From Alphaproteobacteria bacterium (GTDB lineage: Bacteria > Myxococcota_A > UBA796 > UBA2385): 64,000 bases of DNA. The position numbers and the translations under genes are program-made. Numbering within the stretch: the first letter of the stretch is position 1; each line of letters begins with the position of its first letter. The stretch is from NCBI GenBank assembly GCA_020632755.1, contig JACKEY010000006.1:372001-436000 (forward strand), given 5' to 3'. This document shows, piece by piece, positions 15,980 through 23,875 of this stretch. Under the pieces are notes generated by a model, which had not been told where the DNA came from, ran no database searches, and saw only the letters and a program-made list of their open reading frames with translations.

Positions 15980-17920
15980 ATGACGCGCCCCGCCTCCCTG
16001 CTCGCCCTCCTCGTCCTCCCCGTCGCCCTCGTGGCCTGCAAGAAGGACCCGTCCCCGGGCGGCGACAGCGGTGCCACCGGCGACGACACGGGCGACAGCA
16101 CCGCCCCCACCGTCTGCGACGACGGGCTGCCCGTGCGCGCCTTCCAGGACGCCGAGCACTCGACCGCCCTCTACGCCACGGCTGCCGACATCACCCTGCC
16201 GACCACCGACGGCAACGTGACCCTGTCGTCCCTGTGGAACGGCTGCGACAACATCCTGTTCATCCAGGACGACCCGGCCCAGGCCAGCAGCGCCCAGTGG
16301 CCCAAGGGCATCTACGAGCGCGACGTCGACGACTTCTTCGACCGCCTGCCGCCCAACACCCTCGTCTTCTTCGGCAGCAACGACCGCAAGGACGAGGACC
16401 GCGAGGCGGCGCTCGCCCTGATCCAGGCCGAGGTCGCCGAGGCCCTGGCCGATCGGTCGGCCGAGGACCGCGCCTGGTGGGAGGAGCGGGTGTGGTTCGT
16501 CACCGGGCGCTACCAGGACTACGACACCTGGCTGGGCGACCACATGCAGCAGATCGGCTGGGGCGCCTGGGTCGACCGCGAGCAGAAGGTCCGGTTCATC
16601 GGGTCCTACGCCGACCCCAACCGCTACAGCAGCAGCGTGGGCTGGTTCGAGCCCAACCTGTCGATGGCCGCCAACGAGGCGGTGTACGGCAACTACCTGG
16701 CCGAGCGCGCCTGGCGCCTGCAGCAGGAAGAAGACGAAGGCCGCGTCACCATCGTCGACGTGTTCGACCACGAGATCCTGTCGGACGGCGGCTGGGCGGG
16801 CGTCCGCGGCTACGCGACGGTCGAGCTGCCCGACGCCGCGACCATGGCCACCTTCGACACGATGGAATTCGACCTGGACATGGGCTGCAACGGGGACGGC
16901 GAGTACGGCACCTGCCCGGCCTGGGACTACCTGGTCTACCTCTACCAGCACAGCGTGCCGCAGGACGCCAACCCCTGGGCGTCCACGGCCTGCCAGCCCT
17001 ATGTGACGGAGGTGCTCGGCAGCTGCAGCTACGACGGGTCGGGCAGCGAGACGACCTGCCGCTCCGACGCGGACTGCAGCTTCGAGGAGGAGGGCGCCGA
17101 CACGGGCGCGTCCACGACGGTCGAGGGGGTCTGCGAGGGCTATGCGGCCGCCATCGCCGCCGACACCCAGGAGGGGATCTGCGAGTACCCCGACGGCGCC
17201 GAGGAGACCCGCAGCTACACCTGCGCCGAGGGAGGCGCCGGCTACCAGGAGATCGCCTGCGGCAGCCGCGAGATCGGCCGCTGGATCACGACCTACCACC
17301 GGGAGGGCCGCTACGTGCACGACGTCAGCAGCCTGCTGCCGCTGCTGGGTGACGGTGGCGCCCAGACCTGGTCCTTTTACACGACCCAGGAGTACGACAT
17401 CGACCTGTCGGTGCGGCTCAAGGCCGAGGGCAAGGCCACCCGGCCCGTGAAGGCCGTGCACCTGTACGACGGCGGCGCCTTCAACGCGTCCTACAACGAC
17501 CGCTTCGAGGAGAAGCAGGTGGACATCCCGGCGACCGCCACCAAGGTCGAGCTCGCCACCGTCATCAGCGGCCACGGCCAGGTGAGCCCCGGGACCTGCG
17601 CAGAGTTCTGCACCACCGAGCACCACTTCTACGTCAACGGCACCGACAACGTGCGCGAGCTCGACAACGCCGGCACCGAGTCCGGCTGCATGGACATGGT
17701 CGACCAGGGGGTCGTGCCCAACCAGTACGGCACCTGGTGGTACGGGCGCAGCGGCTGGTGCCCGGGCTGGCAGGTGCCGGTCGTCACCATCGACGTCACC
17801 GACCAGGTCACGCCCGGCAGCACCGCGACCCTGGACTACGAGGGCTTCCGCAACGGCCAGCCCTACGAGACCGGCGGCGCGGAGATCCGGATGACCAGCT
17901 GGCTGGTGGTCCACGAGTAG
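15980..17920 (+). CDS. Lipoprotein related to peptide-N-glycosidase F, with redoxin-like N-terminus
   Basis: 646 residues from ATG 15980, with ggag 6 bases upstream. A lipobox (LPVALVAC) precedes an Asp/Gly/Thr linker. Residues about 65-230 resemble the thioredoxin/TlpA fold (ITLPTTDGNVTLSSLWNGCD, ILFIQDD, GWGAWVD) but have no CxxC. The C-terminal 400 residues resemble PNGase F-type beta-sandwiches: MEFDLDMGCNGDGEYGTCPA, GRWITTYHREGRYVHDVS and CAEFCTTEHHFYVNG. PNGase F removes N-glycans from asparagine. Glycosidase activity cannot be confirmed here since the catalytic acids were not matched. It stands alone, divergent from the lipoprotein operon at 15879. Confidence 0.75.
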   Translation: MTRPASLLALLVLPVALVACKKDPSPGGDSGATGDDTGDSTAPTVCDDGLPVRAFQDAEHSTALYATAADITLPTTDGNVTLSSLWNGCDNILFIQDDPAQASSAQWPKGIYERDVDDFFDRLPPNTLVFFGSNDRKDEDREAALALIQAEVAEALADRSAEDRAWWEERVWFVTGRYQDYDTWLGDHMQQIGWGAWVDREQKVRFIGSYADPNRYSSSVGWFEPNLSMAANEAVYGNYLAERAWRLQQEEDEGRVTIVDVFDHEILSDGGWAGVRGYATVELPDAATMATFDTMEFDLDMGCNGDGEYGTCPAWDYLVYLYQHSVPQDANPWASTACQPYVTEVLGSCSYDGSGSETTCRSDADCSFEEEGADTGASTTVEGVCEGYAAAIAADTQEGICEYPDGAEETRSYTCAEGGAGYQEIACGSREIGRWITTYHREGRYVHDVSSLLPLLGDGGAQTWSFYTTQEYDIDLSVRLKAEGKATRPVKAVHLYDGGAFNASYNDRFEEKQVDIPATATKVELATVISGHGQVSPGTCAEFCTTEHHFYVNGTDNVRELDNAGTESGCMDMVDQGVVPNQYGTWWYGRSGWCPGWQVPVVTIDVTDQVTPGSTATLDYEGFRNGQPYETGGAEIRMTSWLVVHE

Positions 17921-17956
17921 GTCGATCCACAGGACGTGACCGGGCTTGACTCTGGC

Positions 17957-17976
17957 CTGACGTGGACAGGCGTCAG
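17957..17976. promoter_or_regulatory. Inverted repeat upstream of the ACP gene
   Basis: CTGACG (17957-17962) and CGTCAG (17971-17976) form a perfect six-base dyad with an eight-base spacer. It lies 63 bases before the ACP start and just before a TATTCT that could be a -10 element. It may be an operator; no regulator gene is adjacent. Confidence 0.35.
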
Positions 17977-18038
17977 CGCGTGTATTCTTCCGCGCCTGCG
18001 CGCCCGACGAGCGCGCTCACCGTCGAGGAGACCGACCC

Positions 18039-18473
18039 ATGCCGCTGACCATCGCCAAGAGCGCCGAAGATGTCGACACCCAGACCTGGGAGAAGGTCCA
18101 GGAGGCCTTCGCCGAGGCCCTCGGCCTGGACGAGGACGAGGTCGAGTTCCACAGCGTGATCATCGACGAGCTGGGCGCCGAGAGCCTGGACTTCCTGGAC
18201 ATCGCCTTCCGGCTGGAGCGCGCCTTCGACATCAAGATCCCGCGCGGCGGCATCGAGATGGCGGCCCGCGACGACGTCGGGGATCCCTCGGAGTACGAGG
18301 TGGACGGTGTCCTGACCCAGAAGGCGCTCGATGCCCTGGCCGAGGCGATGCCCGAGATCCCCCGCGCCGAATTCAAGCCCGGGCTGAAGAGCAACCAGGT
18401 CGCCGAGCTGTTCCGCGTCGGCACCTTCTACAACCTGGTCGTCTTCCTGGTGAACCAGAAGGAAGCTGCGTGA
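18039..18473 (+). CDS. Acyl carrier protein (C-terminally extended)
   Basis: 144 residues from ATG 18039, with gaggag 8 bases upstream. The first 75 residues are an acidic helical ACP: WEKVQEAFAEALGLDEDEVE, then the phosphopantetheine site Ser49 in LGAESLDFLDIAFRLERAF. After helix III, some 60 extra residues (including an FKPGLKSNQVAELFRVGTFY segment) are not found in FabD/FabF-partner ACPs. Its stop overlaps the start of the acyl-ACP-reductase-like gene as GTGA. The two probably form a unit in which the ACP presents an acyl chain for reduction. Confidence 0.85.
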   Translation: MPLTIAKSAEDVDTQTWEKVQEAFAEALGLDEDEVEFHSVIIDELGAESLDFLDIAFRLERAFDIKIPRGGIEMAARDDVGDPSEYEVDGVLTQKALDALAEAMPEIPRAEFKPGLKSNQVAELFRVGTFYNLVVFLVNQKEAA

Positions 18474-19495
18474 CTCGCCGGCGGCCCCGCCCTGGGGCCC
18501 CGGGCTTCGCCTTCCTGGTCCACCCCCTTTCGCCTTTCCACCGGCGGGTGGTGGGCGTGCGGTTCTTCGACCCCGCCATGGCGCTGGGGCGGTCGGACGG
18601 CGCCGGCATGGGCGACGTCGGCCCCATCGCCCGGGTCGGGCTGCCCGGTGTGGCCATGGGACAGGTGGTCGGCATCGGCCTGGACCCGGCGCAGATGCTG
18701 GCCGACCAGGAGCTCGCGCTGGTGCGCATGCGCCGCGCGGCGGCCCTGGCGGTGGCGGGGGGTGCCCAGGCCATCGGGCTCGGCTCGCTCTGCGCCGTGG
18801 TCGCAGGCCGCGGCGAGGCGCTGCAGGCCCACGTCCCGGTTCCCGTGACGACGGGCGCCGCGGCCACGGCCTGGGCGATGCTCGAGAACGCGCGCACGGT
18901 GATCGCGCGCGTCGGCGGTCCGGTGGCCATCGTCGGCAGCGCCGGCCCGGTGGGGCGGGCCCTGGCGGTGCTGCTGTCGGCCGAGGGGGTCGACGTCCGC
19001 GTCGACCACAAGCGCGGCGGGCGCCAGCTGGCCGTGACCGTCTGCGATGGGCCCGCAGCAGCCGTGGCAGGCTGCCCCGTCGTGATCGGCGCCGGGCCGA
19101 CGGGGGGCGTGCTGGATCCGGTGGCGCTGGCCCCCGGCGCGGTGCTCATCGACGTCGCCCTGCCCGGCACGCTGACCGGGCCCCCGCCGCGCGGGGTGGT
19201 GGTGCTGGCCGGCGAAGCCGTGGTCTGCCCACCGGCCTGGCGCCGACGGTTCTGGGGGCGGCTGTACCAGGTGTTCGCCGGCTACGGACCCCGCCAGGTG
19301 TTCGCCTGCCTGATCGAGCCGCTGGTCCTGGTCGCGTCGGGCCGTACCCGGCCCTTCGCGCTGGGGCGACGGCTGGATCCGGACGACGTCGCCGTGTTCG
19401 GGGCGGTGGCGACCGAGCTCGGCTTCCGCCCGCGGCTGGCGCGAGGCTGGTTCGGGTTCGACGTCGCGGATCTGCCCGGCGCGCCACGCCGCTGA
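18470..19495 (+). CDS. Acyl-ACP reductase-like dehydrogenase
   Basis: 341 residues from GTG 18470. The N-terminus (FAFLVHPLSPFHRRVVGVRF), the VPVTTGAAATAWAMLENA segment, the nucleotide-binding loop VAIVGSAGPVGRALAVLL (near 151-168) and the C-terminal RQVFACLIEPLVLVASG follow the order of fatty-aldehyde-forming acyl-ACP reductases of the cyanobacterial Aar type. In Aar the Cys in the equivalent FACFAE is the thioester-forming residue; here it is Cys280. The length matches Aar (about 340). It would reduce acyl-ACP to an aldehyde with NAD(P)H. No aldehyde-deformylating oxygenase lies nearby; the GMC oxidoreductase at 11627 is only a speculative downstream partner. Confidence 0.75.
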   Translation: MTRRRPRPGAPGFAFLVHPLSPFHRRVVGVRFFDPAMALGRSDGAGMGDVGPIARVGLPGVAMGQVVGIGLDPAQMLADQELALVRMRRAAALAVAGGAQAIGLGSLCAVVAGRGEALQAHVPVPVTTGAAATAWAMLENARTVIARVGGPVAIVGSAGPVGRALAVLLSAEGVDVRVDHKRGGRQLAVTVCDGPAAAVAGCPVVIGAGPTGGVLDPVALAPGAVLIDVALPGTLTGPPPRGVVVLAGEAVVCPPAWRRRFWGRLYQVFAGYGPRQVFACLIEPLVLVASGRTRPFALGRRLDPDDVAVFGAVATELGFRPRLARGWFGFDVADLPGAPRR

Positions 19496-20002
19496 GGCGG
19501 CGGCCCGGCGCGTGGCTCGGCGCCGCCCCCGGTCCGCCGAGCCCGCGCCCGCCCCGGCGGATGTACAGCCCCGGGGGGTGGGTGCCCTGCTGCACGACCC
19601 AGAGATTCCGGCCATCCAGGAGGGCATGATCATCGGATGCGGGCGTGTACAGACATTGCATAGTGTGTGTGATGATGATCGGGTTTCTCACAATTCAGGT
19701 TGGCCCGCGGTTAATTCGAAATTGCCGATAAATTGGCTTCCAAGGCCAATTTGAATTGCCATAGCAGCGGCATGACACTCCGTGACCCGTGGCGTCCCTG
19801 CCCGGGCGGGAGTCGCTGTGCCATATTCCTCGTGTCGCGACGGAACCCGGACTCCTCCCCGAGCGGTCCGATCCCCCGTCGCCTTTCCCTTCTCCCTCTG
19901 CCCCGATTGTGGCCTCGGCCTGCGCCAGGTCTTGCTCGTGGACGAGGTCCATGCTCCGTTCAGGTGTGATCCGCTCCGGGTCCACCCCGGGTCGAGGTGT
20001 GT
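19496..20002. other. 507-bp non-coding gap with an AT-rich patch
   Basis: I see no convincing gene here; an 80-codon plus-strand frame at 19512-19754 has no family features or good ribosome site. Bases about 19620-19775 are strikingly AT-rich for this genome and hold a dyad at 19730-19752 and repeated aattgcc words. The rest is CT-rich leader before the MglA-like gene. The gap probably holds the promoter and operators of the GTPase/roadblock cluster. Confidence 0.6.
19730..19752. promoter_or_regulatory. Perfect AT-rich inverted repeat, candidate operator
   Basis: AAATTGGC (19730-19737) and GCCAATTT (19745-19752) are exact inverted repeats with the seven-base spacer TTCCAAG. The dyad lies about 250 bases before the MglA-like start, in the AT-rich patch. 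Its size and symmetry suit a dimeric repressor or activator. Confidence 0.45.
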
Positions 20003-20650
20003 ATGCGTGTGAACAGTCGGAAGCGGGAGCTGAGCCTGAAGGTCGTGTACTACGGGCCCGGGCTCTCCGGCAAGACGACCAACCTGCAGCACCTGCACCG
20101 ACGGTGCCCGGACGCTCGCCGTGGGCAGCTCGTCACCCTGGACACCGCCTCCGAGCGCACCCTCTTCTTCGACTACTTCCCGTTCTCCTACGGGCAGGTC
20201 GGCGGCTACCGCGTGAAGCTCGATCTGTTCACGGTGCCTGGACAGTCCTTCTACCACCAGACCCGGCGCGCCGTGCTGCACGGGGTGGACGGCCTGGTGT
20301 TCGTGGCCGACTCCGCCGGCCACCGCGAAGAAGCGAACATCCTGGCCCGAGAGGACCTGGAGGCCTCGCTCCGCCTGGAGGGCCGCGAGCTGTCGCGCCT
20401 GCCCCAGGTCTGGCAGTGGAACAAGCGGGACGTGCGCAACGCCCTGCCGCTGTCGACCCTGGAGCGGCAGCTGAACCCCGGCGGCGCGCCCAGCGTCGAG
20501 GCCATCGCCGCGCTGGGCAAGGGGGTCTGGGAGACCCACCAGCTGGTGGTGCGGCTGCTGCTGGAGCGGCTGCGGGCCCAGGCCGGTTCGGCTGCCGACG
20601 TGCCCGAAGCCGTCCCCGCCCCTGACGTGCAGGCCAAGGCCCATGCCTGA
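20003..20650 (+). CDS. MglA-like small GTPase
   Basis: 215 residues from ATG 20003; a GTG at 19997 is also in frame. The match to Myxococcus MglA is clear: VVYYGPGLSGKTTNLQHLH (P-loop), DTASERTLFFDYFPF, VPGQSFYHQTRRAVLHGVDG (switch region), VFVADS and the guanine-specificity motif NKRD. MglA is the polarity switch of gliding and twitching motility and is turned off by the roadblock protein MglB. This copy leads a cluster with two roadblock proteins and DUF4388/TPR proteins. Motility, polarity or another GTPase-governed function is inferred from the family. It overlaps the next gene by 8 bases. Confidence 0.88.
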   Translation: MRVNSRKRELSLKVVYYGPGLSGKTTNLQHLHRRCPDARRGQLVTLDTASERTLFFDYFPFSYGQVGGYRVKLDLFTVPGQSFYHQTRRAVLHGVDGLVFVADSAGHREEANILAREDLEASLRLEGRELSRLPQVWQWNKRDVRNALPLSTLERQLNPGGAPSVEAIAALGKGVWETHQLVVRLLLERLRAQAGSAADVPEAVPAPDVQAKAHA

Positions 20651-21413
20651 GGTCCTGCGCGCCGACGGCCGGCGGGTCGCCCTGTCGAGCCTGCTGCAGC
20701 TGGTCGATCTCGAGGCCCTGGACGGCCGGATCACGACCGAGCGCGGTCGGATCGACCTGCAGGAGGGCCGCGTGGTGGGCGCCCAGCTGGGCGATCACGC
20801 CGGCGTGGGCGCCCTGCTCGAGCTGCTCGTGGTGCCGCTGGCGCGGATCGAGATCGTCGAGGAGTCCCCAGCCGCAGAGGGCCCGCCGCTGGGCGAGCTG
20901 ATGGGCCTGGTGGTCGAGAGCTGTCGGCTGGCCGACGAGTGGGCCCGCCTGGCGCCCCTCGTGCTGGCGCCGCCGGTGCCGGTCTGCGAGGACCCCGCGC
21001 TGGCCGAGGTGCTGGCCGGCGTGGACGGTCGGCGCGCCCTGTGGGAGATCGTCGACGACGCCCCGGTGCTGGTCGTGCAGGTGGTCGACCCGCTCGGCGC
21101 GTTGCTGGCCACGCGGGTGCTGGAGGTGGTGGGGCGCCGGGCGATGCCCGTGCTCGTCGCCACCCCCGGAGGCCTGGAGCTCCCGCCTGCGGATGGCTCC
21201 CCCCCGGAATCCCCCCCCATCGCGTCCGCGGGGGGTGGCGATCCGCCGGACGCGACCTACGACGAGCTCGTCGAGTCCGGGCGGCGCTTCGTGCGCGCCC
21301 GGCAGCTCGACGAAGCCCGTGAGCGTTTCGAGCGGGCCTTGCACTTGCGTCCGGACGATTCCATCGCTGCCCAGAACCTGCGCCGCATCGCTGCGCTCCA
21401 GGAGGCATCGTGA
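20643..21413 (+). CDS. DUF4388 plus TPR protein
   Basis: 256 residues from ATG 20643, starting inside the GTPase gene. The N-terminus (VALSSLLQLVDLEALDGRIT, IDLQEGRVVGAQLGDHAG) is a DUF4388/PATAN-like domain, found in signalling proteins of Myxococcota and cyanobacteria. A Pro/Ser linker near 185-200 leads to one TPR-like repeat (YDELVESGRRFVRARQLDEA, FERALHLRPDD). It is probably a scaffold or effector of the GTPase switch; its stop overlaps the roadblock gene start as GTGA. Confidence 0.75.
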   Translation: MPEVLRADGRRVALSSLLQLVDLEALDGRITTERGRIDLQEGRVVGAQLGDHAGVGALLELLVVPLARIEIVEESPAAEGPPLGELMGLVVESCRLADEWARLAPLVLAPPVPVCEDPALAEVLAGVDGRRALWEIVDDAPVLVVQVVDPLGALLATRVLEVVGRRAMPVLVATPGGLELPPADGSPPESPPIASAGGGDPPDATYDELVESGRRFVRARQLDEARERFERALHLRPDDSIAAQNLRRIAALQEAS

Positions 21414-21799
21414 GCGAAGCCACCCACGACATCGTCGAGCTGCTCCGCGGAGCCGGGGCCGAAGGCGACTTCCCCGTCGCGCTCGTCTGCACCGACCAGG
21501 GGCTGCTGGTCGCCGCCAGCGCCGAGCACCAGCTGCTCGACGACCTGGCCGCCTTGACCACCCTGGCGGACGACGTGATCCGCCGCGCCGAGCGCGACAC
21601 GGCGATGGGCGCGGTGGACGAGGTCACGCTGCGCAGTCGCGAGGCCCACCGGGTGGTGGTGCGCCCCCTCGACGCCGGCCCCGAGGTGCGGCTGTTCCTG
21701 GTCTGCGAGGTGCCGCGCGGGCGGTCCTGGCGTCGCATCACCAACCGCCTGTGTCGAGACCTCGACGCCTCGCTGGCGGGCATCGGCCCCGCCCTCTGA
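21410..21799 (+). CDS. Roadblock/LC7-like protein
   Basis: 129 residues from GTG 21410. The pattern LVCTDQGLLVAASAEHQLLD, a central helix (LAALTTLADDVIRRAE) and a second sheet (VVVRPLDAGPEVRLFLVCEV) fits the roadblock/LC7 fold of MglB-type proteins, which dimerise and act as GTPase-activating or scaffold factors for MglA. It is encoded within the MglA-like operon. It is more divergent than the roadblock protein at 23485. Confidence 0.7.
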   Translation: MSEATHDIVELLRGAGAEGDFPVALVCTDQGLLVAASAEHQLLDDLAALTTLADDVIRRAERDTAMGAVDEVTLRSREAHRVVVRPLDAGPEVRLFLVCEVPRGRSWRRITNRLCRDLDASLAGIGPAL

Positions 21800-21840
21800 C
21801 CCCTCGCCGCGCTGGCCCGGCCTCTCTCCCTGGAGTCCCG

Positions 21841-22743
21841 ATGACCCCCTCCTCCCTGACCGCTGTCGAGAGCGTCGAAGAGCTGTTCGCGCCGGATCCG
21901 GTGGGCGAGCTGGACGGAGATCGCCCACAGGTCCTCGACCTCGACGGTGCCCTGCCGCTGCTCGACCTGTCCGTCGACGAGCTGGAGGGGGCGCTGCGGC
22001 ACGCCGAGGACAGCAACGACGAGGACACCTGCCACGAGCTGGCCGATGCGGCCGAGCTGCTGGCCGTCACCCACCGCATCGCAGGGAACATGATCGAGGT
22101 GGTGGCCCTGGCCGGCGCCCAGGTCCTGTCCCCCGACGGCGCCATGGCGGGCCTGGCCCGGCTGGAGCCGGCCCTGGACGCCCTGGAGCGCCTGGCGCGG
22201 GCGAGCGGCGAGCTGGCCCACCTCGAGCTGATCCAGGAGCTCTCGCTCGCGGTCGACCTGTACCGGGAGCGGCAGGCCCGCGGGACCGGTCGGGCCACCT
22301 TCCGCGACGCGCTGCGGGCGTGGCTGCCCCGCTACGCCGCCCACGTCGGGGGCCCGGACGGCGATCGCCTGCGACAGCTGGTCGAGGTCGACATCGACGC
22401 CGTGCCCCTGTTCGCCAGCCTGCAGGCGCTGGACGGGGTCGGGCCGCGGCGACTGGCCCGGCTGCACGCCGCCGGCTTCTACGAGCCCGAGACCGTGCGC
22501 ACCGCGGACCCCGTCGAGCTCGCCCAGGTCGCCGGGCTGCCGCGTGACGTGGCCCGCCGGGTGGTCGAGCACGCCCAGGTCTTCGAGGAGCGCCGCCAGC
22601 GCCGCTGCGTGCTCGAGATGCAGCGCCGCATCGAGGAGTTCCGCCGCGTGGTCGCGTCGCTGGACGGTGGCCCCTCGGAGCTGCGAACCGCGGCCCAGGC
22701 CGCCTTGAGCGAGATGCAGGCCACCCTGGCCGCCTTCGGCTGA
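21841..22743 (+). CDS. Helix-hairpin-helix protein of unknown role
   Basis: 300 residues from ATG 21841. An acidic N-terminus is followed by a mostly helical middle (about 60-170). Near residue 200 it has a tandem helix-hairpin-helix pattern (LFASLQALDGVGPRRLARLH, then LAQVAGLPRDVARRVVEHAQ) like the DNA- or protein-binding HhH pairs of RuvA and ComEA. A C-terminal coiled-coil helix ends the protein. The HhH may bind DNA or act in protein contacts. The gene stands between the MglA-like operon and the HU-like gene, 41 bases after the roadblock gene. Confidence 0.6.
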   Translation: MTPSSLTAVESVEELFAPDPVGELDGDRPQVLDLDGALPLLDLSVDELEGALRHAEDSNDEDTCHELADAAELLAVTHRIAGNMIEVVALAGAQVLSPDGAMAGLARLEPALDALERLARASGELAHLELIQELSLAVDLYRERQARGTGRATFRDALRAWLPRYAAHVGGPDGDRLRQLVEVDIDAVPLFASLQALDGVGPRRLARLHAAGFYEPETVRTADPVELAQVAGLPRDVARRVVEHAQVFEERRQRRCVLEMQRRIEEFRRVVASLDGGPSELRTAAQAALSEMQATLAAFG

Positions 22744-22776
22744 GTTCCCTTCCCCCGAGAGAGAGGATCCTTGTTC

Positions 22777-23328
22777 ATGCGTTGGAACGATCTCATCGAT
22801 CAGATCGCCACCGAGACGGGCGAGTCCAAGGCCGCCACCCGGCGGGTCCTGACCGCCTTCACCCGCCACGCCTTCGACACCGTCAGCGAGGGCGGCGAGC
22901 TGCGCATCCCGGGCCTGGGCCGCCTGTACAGTCGCTGGTCCCCACCGCGGGTGGTGCGCGGCGTGCACGACGGCCGCCGCCGCGGCCTGGACGGTCGCTG
23001 GCAGGCCCGGTTCCGACCCAGCAACGGCCTGCGCGAGGCGCTGGCCGACCGCAGCCCCCAGCTGCTCCGGGACCCGCGACACCAGGACGCCTGGCGGCTG
23101 GCGCGCACGCTGGTCGGCGACCTGGCCGAGTACCACCAGGGCCTGCCCAGCGTGGACGGCGGCGTGCCCGACAGCCAGCTCGAGGTCGCCTGCCGGCGGG
23201 CCTTCGGCCCCGAGTGGGAACAGGCCCGGTCCACCTACGCCCGCCGTGTCCCCGAGGAGATCCGCTCCGAGCGGGATCACCTGCTGCGGGCGGCGCGGCA
23301 GGTCTTCTCGACCGACCGGGGTTCCTGA
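22777..23328 (+). CDS. HU/IHF-like DNA-binding protein with long C-terminal extension
   Basis: 183 residues from ATG 22777, with gagagagg upstream. The first 90 residues follow the bacterial HU/IHF fold (WNDLIDQIATETGESKAATR, FDTVSEGGELRIPGLGRLYS). The DNA-binding arm region carries many Arg (RVVRGVHDGRRRGLDGRW). The C-terminal half (about 95-183) is helical and is not part of HU. HU proteins bend DNA. A fused extension suggests a specialised nucleoid or regulatory role rather than the house-keeping HU. Confidence 0.7.
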   Translation: MRWNDLIDQIATETGESKAATRRVLTAFTRHAFDTVSEGGELRIPGLGRLYSRWSPPRVVRGVHDGRRRGLDGRWQARFRPSNGLREALADRSPQLLRDPRHQDAWRLARTLVGDLAEYHQGLPSVDGGVPDSQLEVACRRAFGPEWEQARSTYARRVPEEIRSERDHLLRAARQVFSTDRGS

Positions 23329-23484
23329 CCCCCTTCGCCCCCCTTGTCCTTTCACTGTCCAGGTCGCTGACCTGAACAGACCCAGCCTGCCTCGGAGGTC
23401 CGAGGCACTTGCGCGGCCCCGGCCGCTACACCCGACGTGTGTCTCGAACACACACACTGCGCAGCCTTGCGCCTTGGAGATCCC
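23329..23484. promoter_or_regulatory. Intergenic region with two dyads before the roadblock gene
   Basis: Two dyads stand before the start at 23485. CAGGTC-GCT-GACCTG at 23360-23374 extends outward to TGT/ACA with one mismatch. GTGTGT-CTCGA-ACACAC lies at 23437-23453. The first is compact enough to be an operator or the terminator of the HU-like gene; the second is well placed for a 5'-leader hairpin. Neither is followed by a T run. Confidence 0.4.
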
Positions 23485-23853
23485 ATGTCTCGAGCCGAAC
23501 AGATCGTCAAGCTCATCAAGACCCTGTCCACCAACACGCCGGACGTCGAAGCCGCCGCCGTCATCGACAACGACGGCCTGATGATCGCCAGCGCCCTGTC
23601 GCAGGACATGGATGACGACAGCGTCGCCGCGATGTCCGCCGCCCTGCTCGGCCTGGGCGAGCGCATCACCGGCGAGCTCGAGCGCGGCGAGTTCGAGCTG
23701 GTCATGGTCCGCGGCGACCAGGGCTACCTGATCCTGACCCGCTGTGGCGACGAGGCCGTCATGGCCGTGCTCACCGGCAAGAAGGCCAAGCTCGGCCTGA
23801 TCTTCCTGGACGTCACCCGCACCGGCAAGGAAGTCGCGCGCCTGCTCGCCTGA
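23485..23853 (+). CDS. Roadblock/LC7 protein (MglB-like)
   Basis: 122 residues from ATG 23485. The roadblock fold is clear: IVKLIKTLSTNTPDVEAAAV, IDNDGLMIASALSQDMDDDS, AALLGLGERITGELERGEFE, YLILTRCGDEAVMAVLTGKK. MglB-type proteins of this size form dimers that bind and stimulate MglA-type GTPases. A GTPase lies 3 kb upstream, so this is a likely regulator of it. The protoglobin gene follows 22 bases later and is probably co-transcribed. Confidence 0.85.
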   Translation: MSRAEQIVKLIKTLSTNTPDVEAAAVIDNDGLMIASALSQDMDDDSVAAMSAALLGLGERITGELERGEFELVMVRGDQGYLILTRCGDEAVMAVLTGKKAKLGLIFLDVTRTGKEVARLLA

Positions 23854-23875
23854 GCACGCCCGCCACGGAGTTCCC

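Noticed and set aside
19512..19754. 80-codon open frame in the AT-rich gap
   Set aside because: No ribosome site, no recognisable domain, and half of it lies in sequence with a composition unlike coding DNA here.
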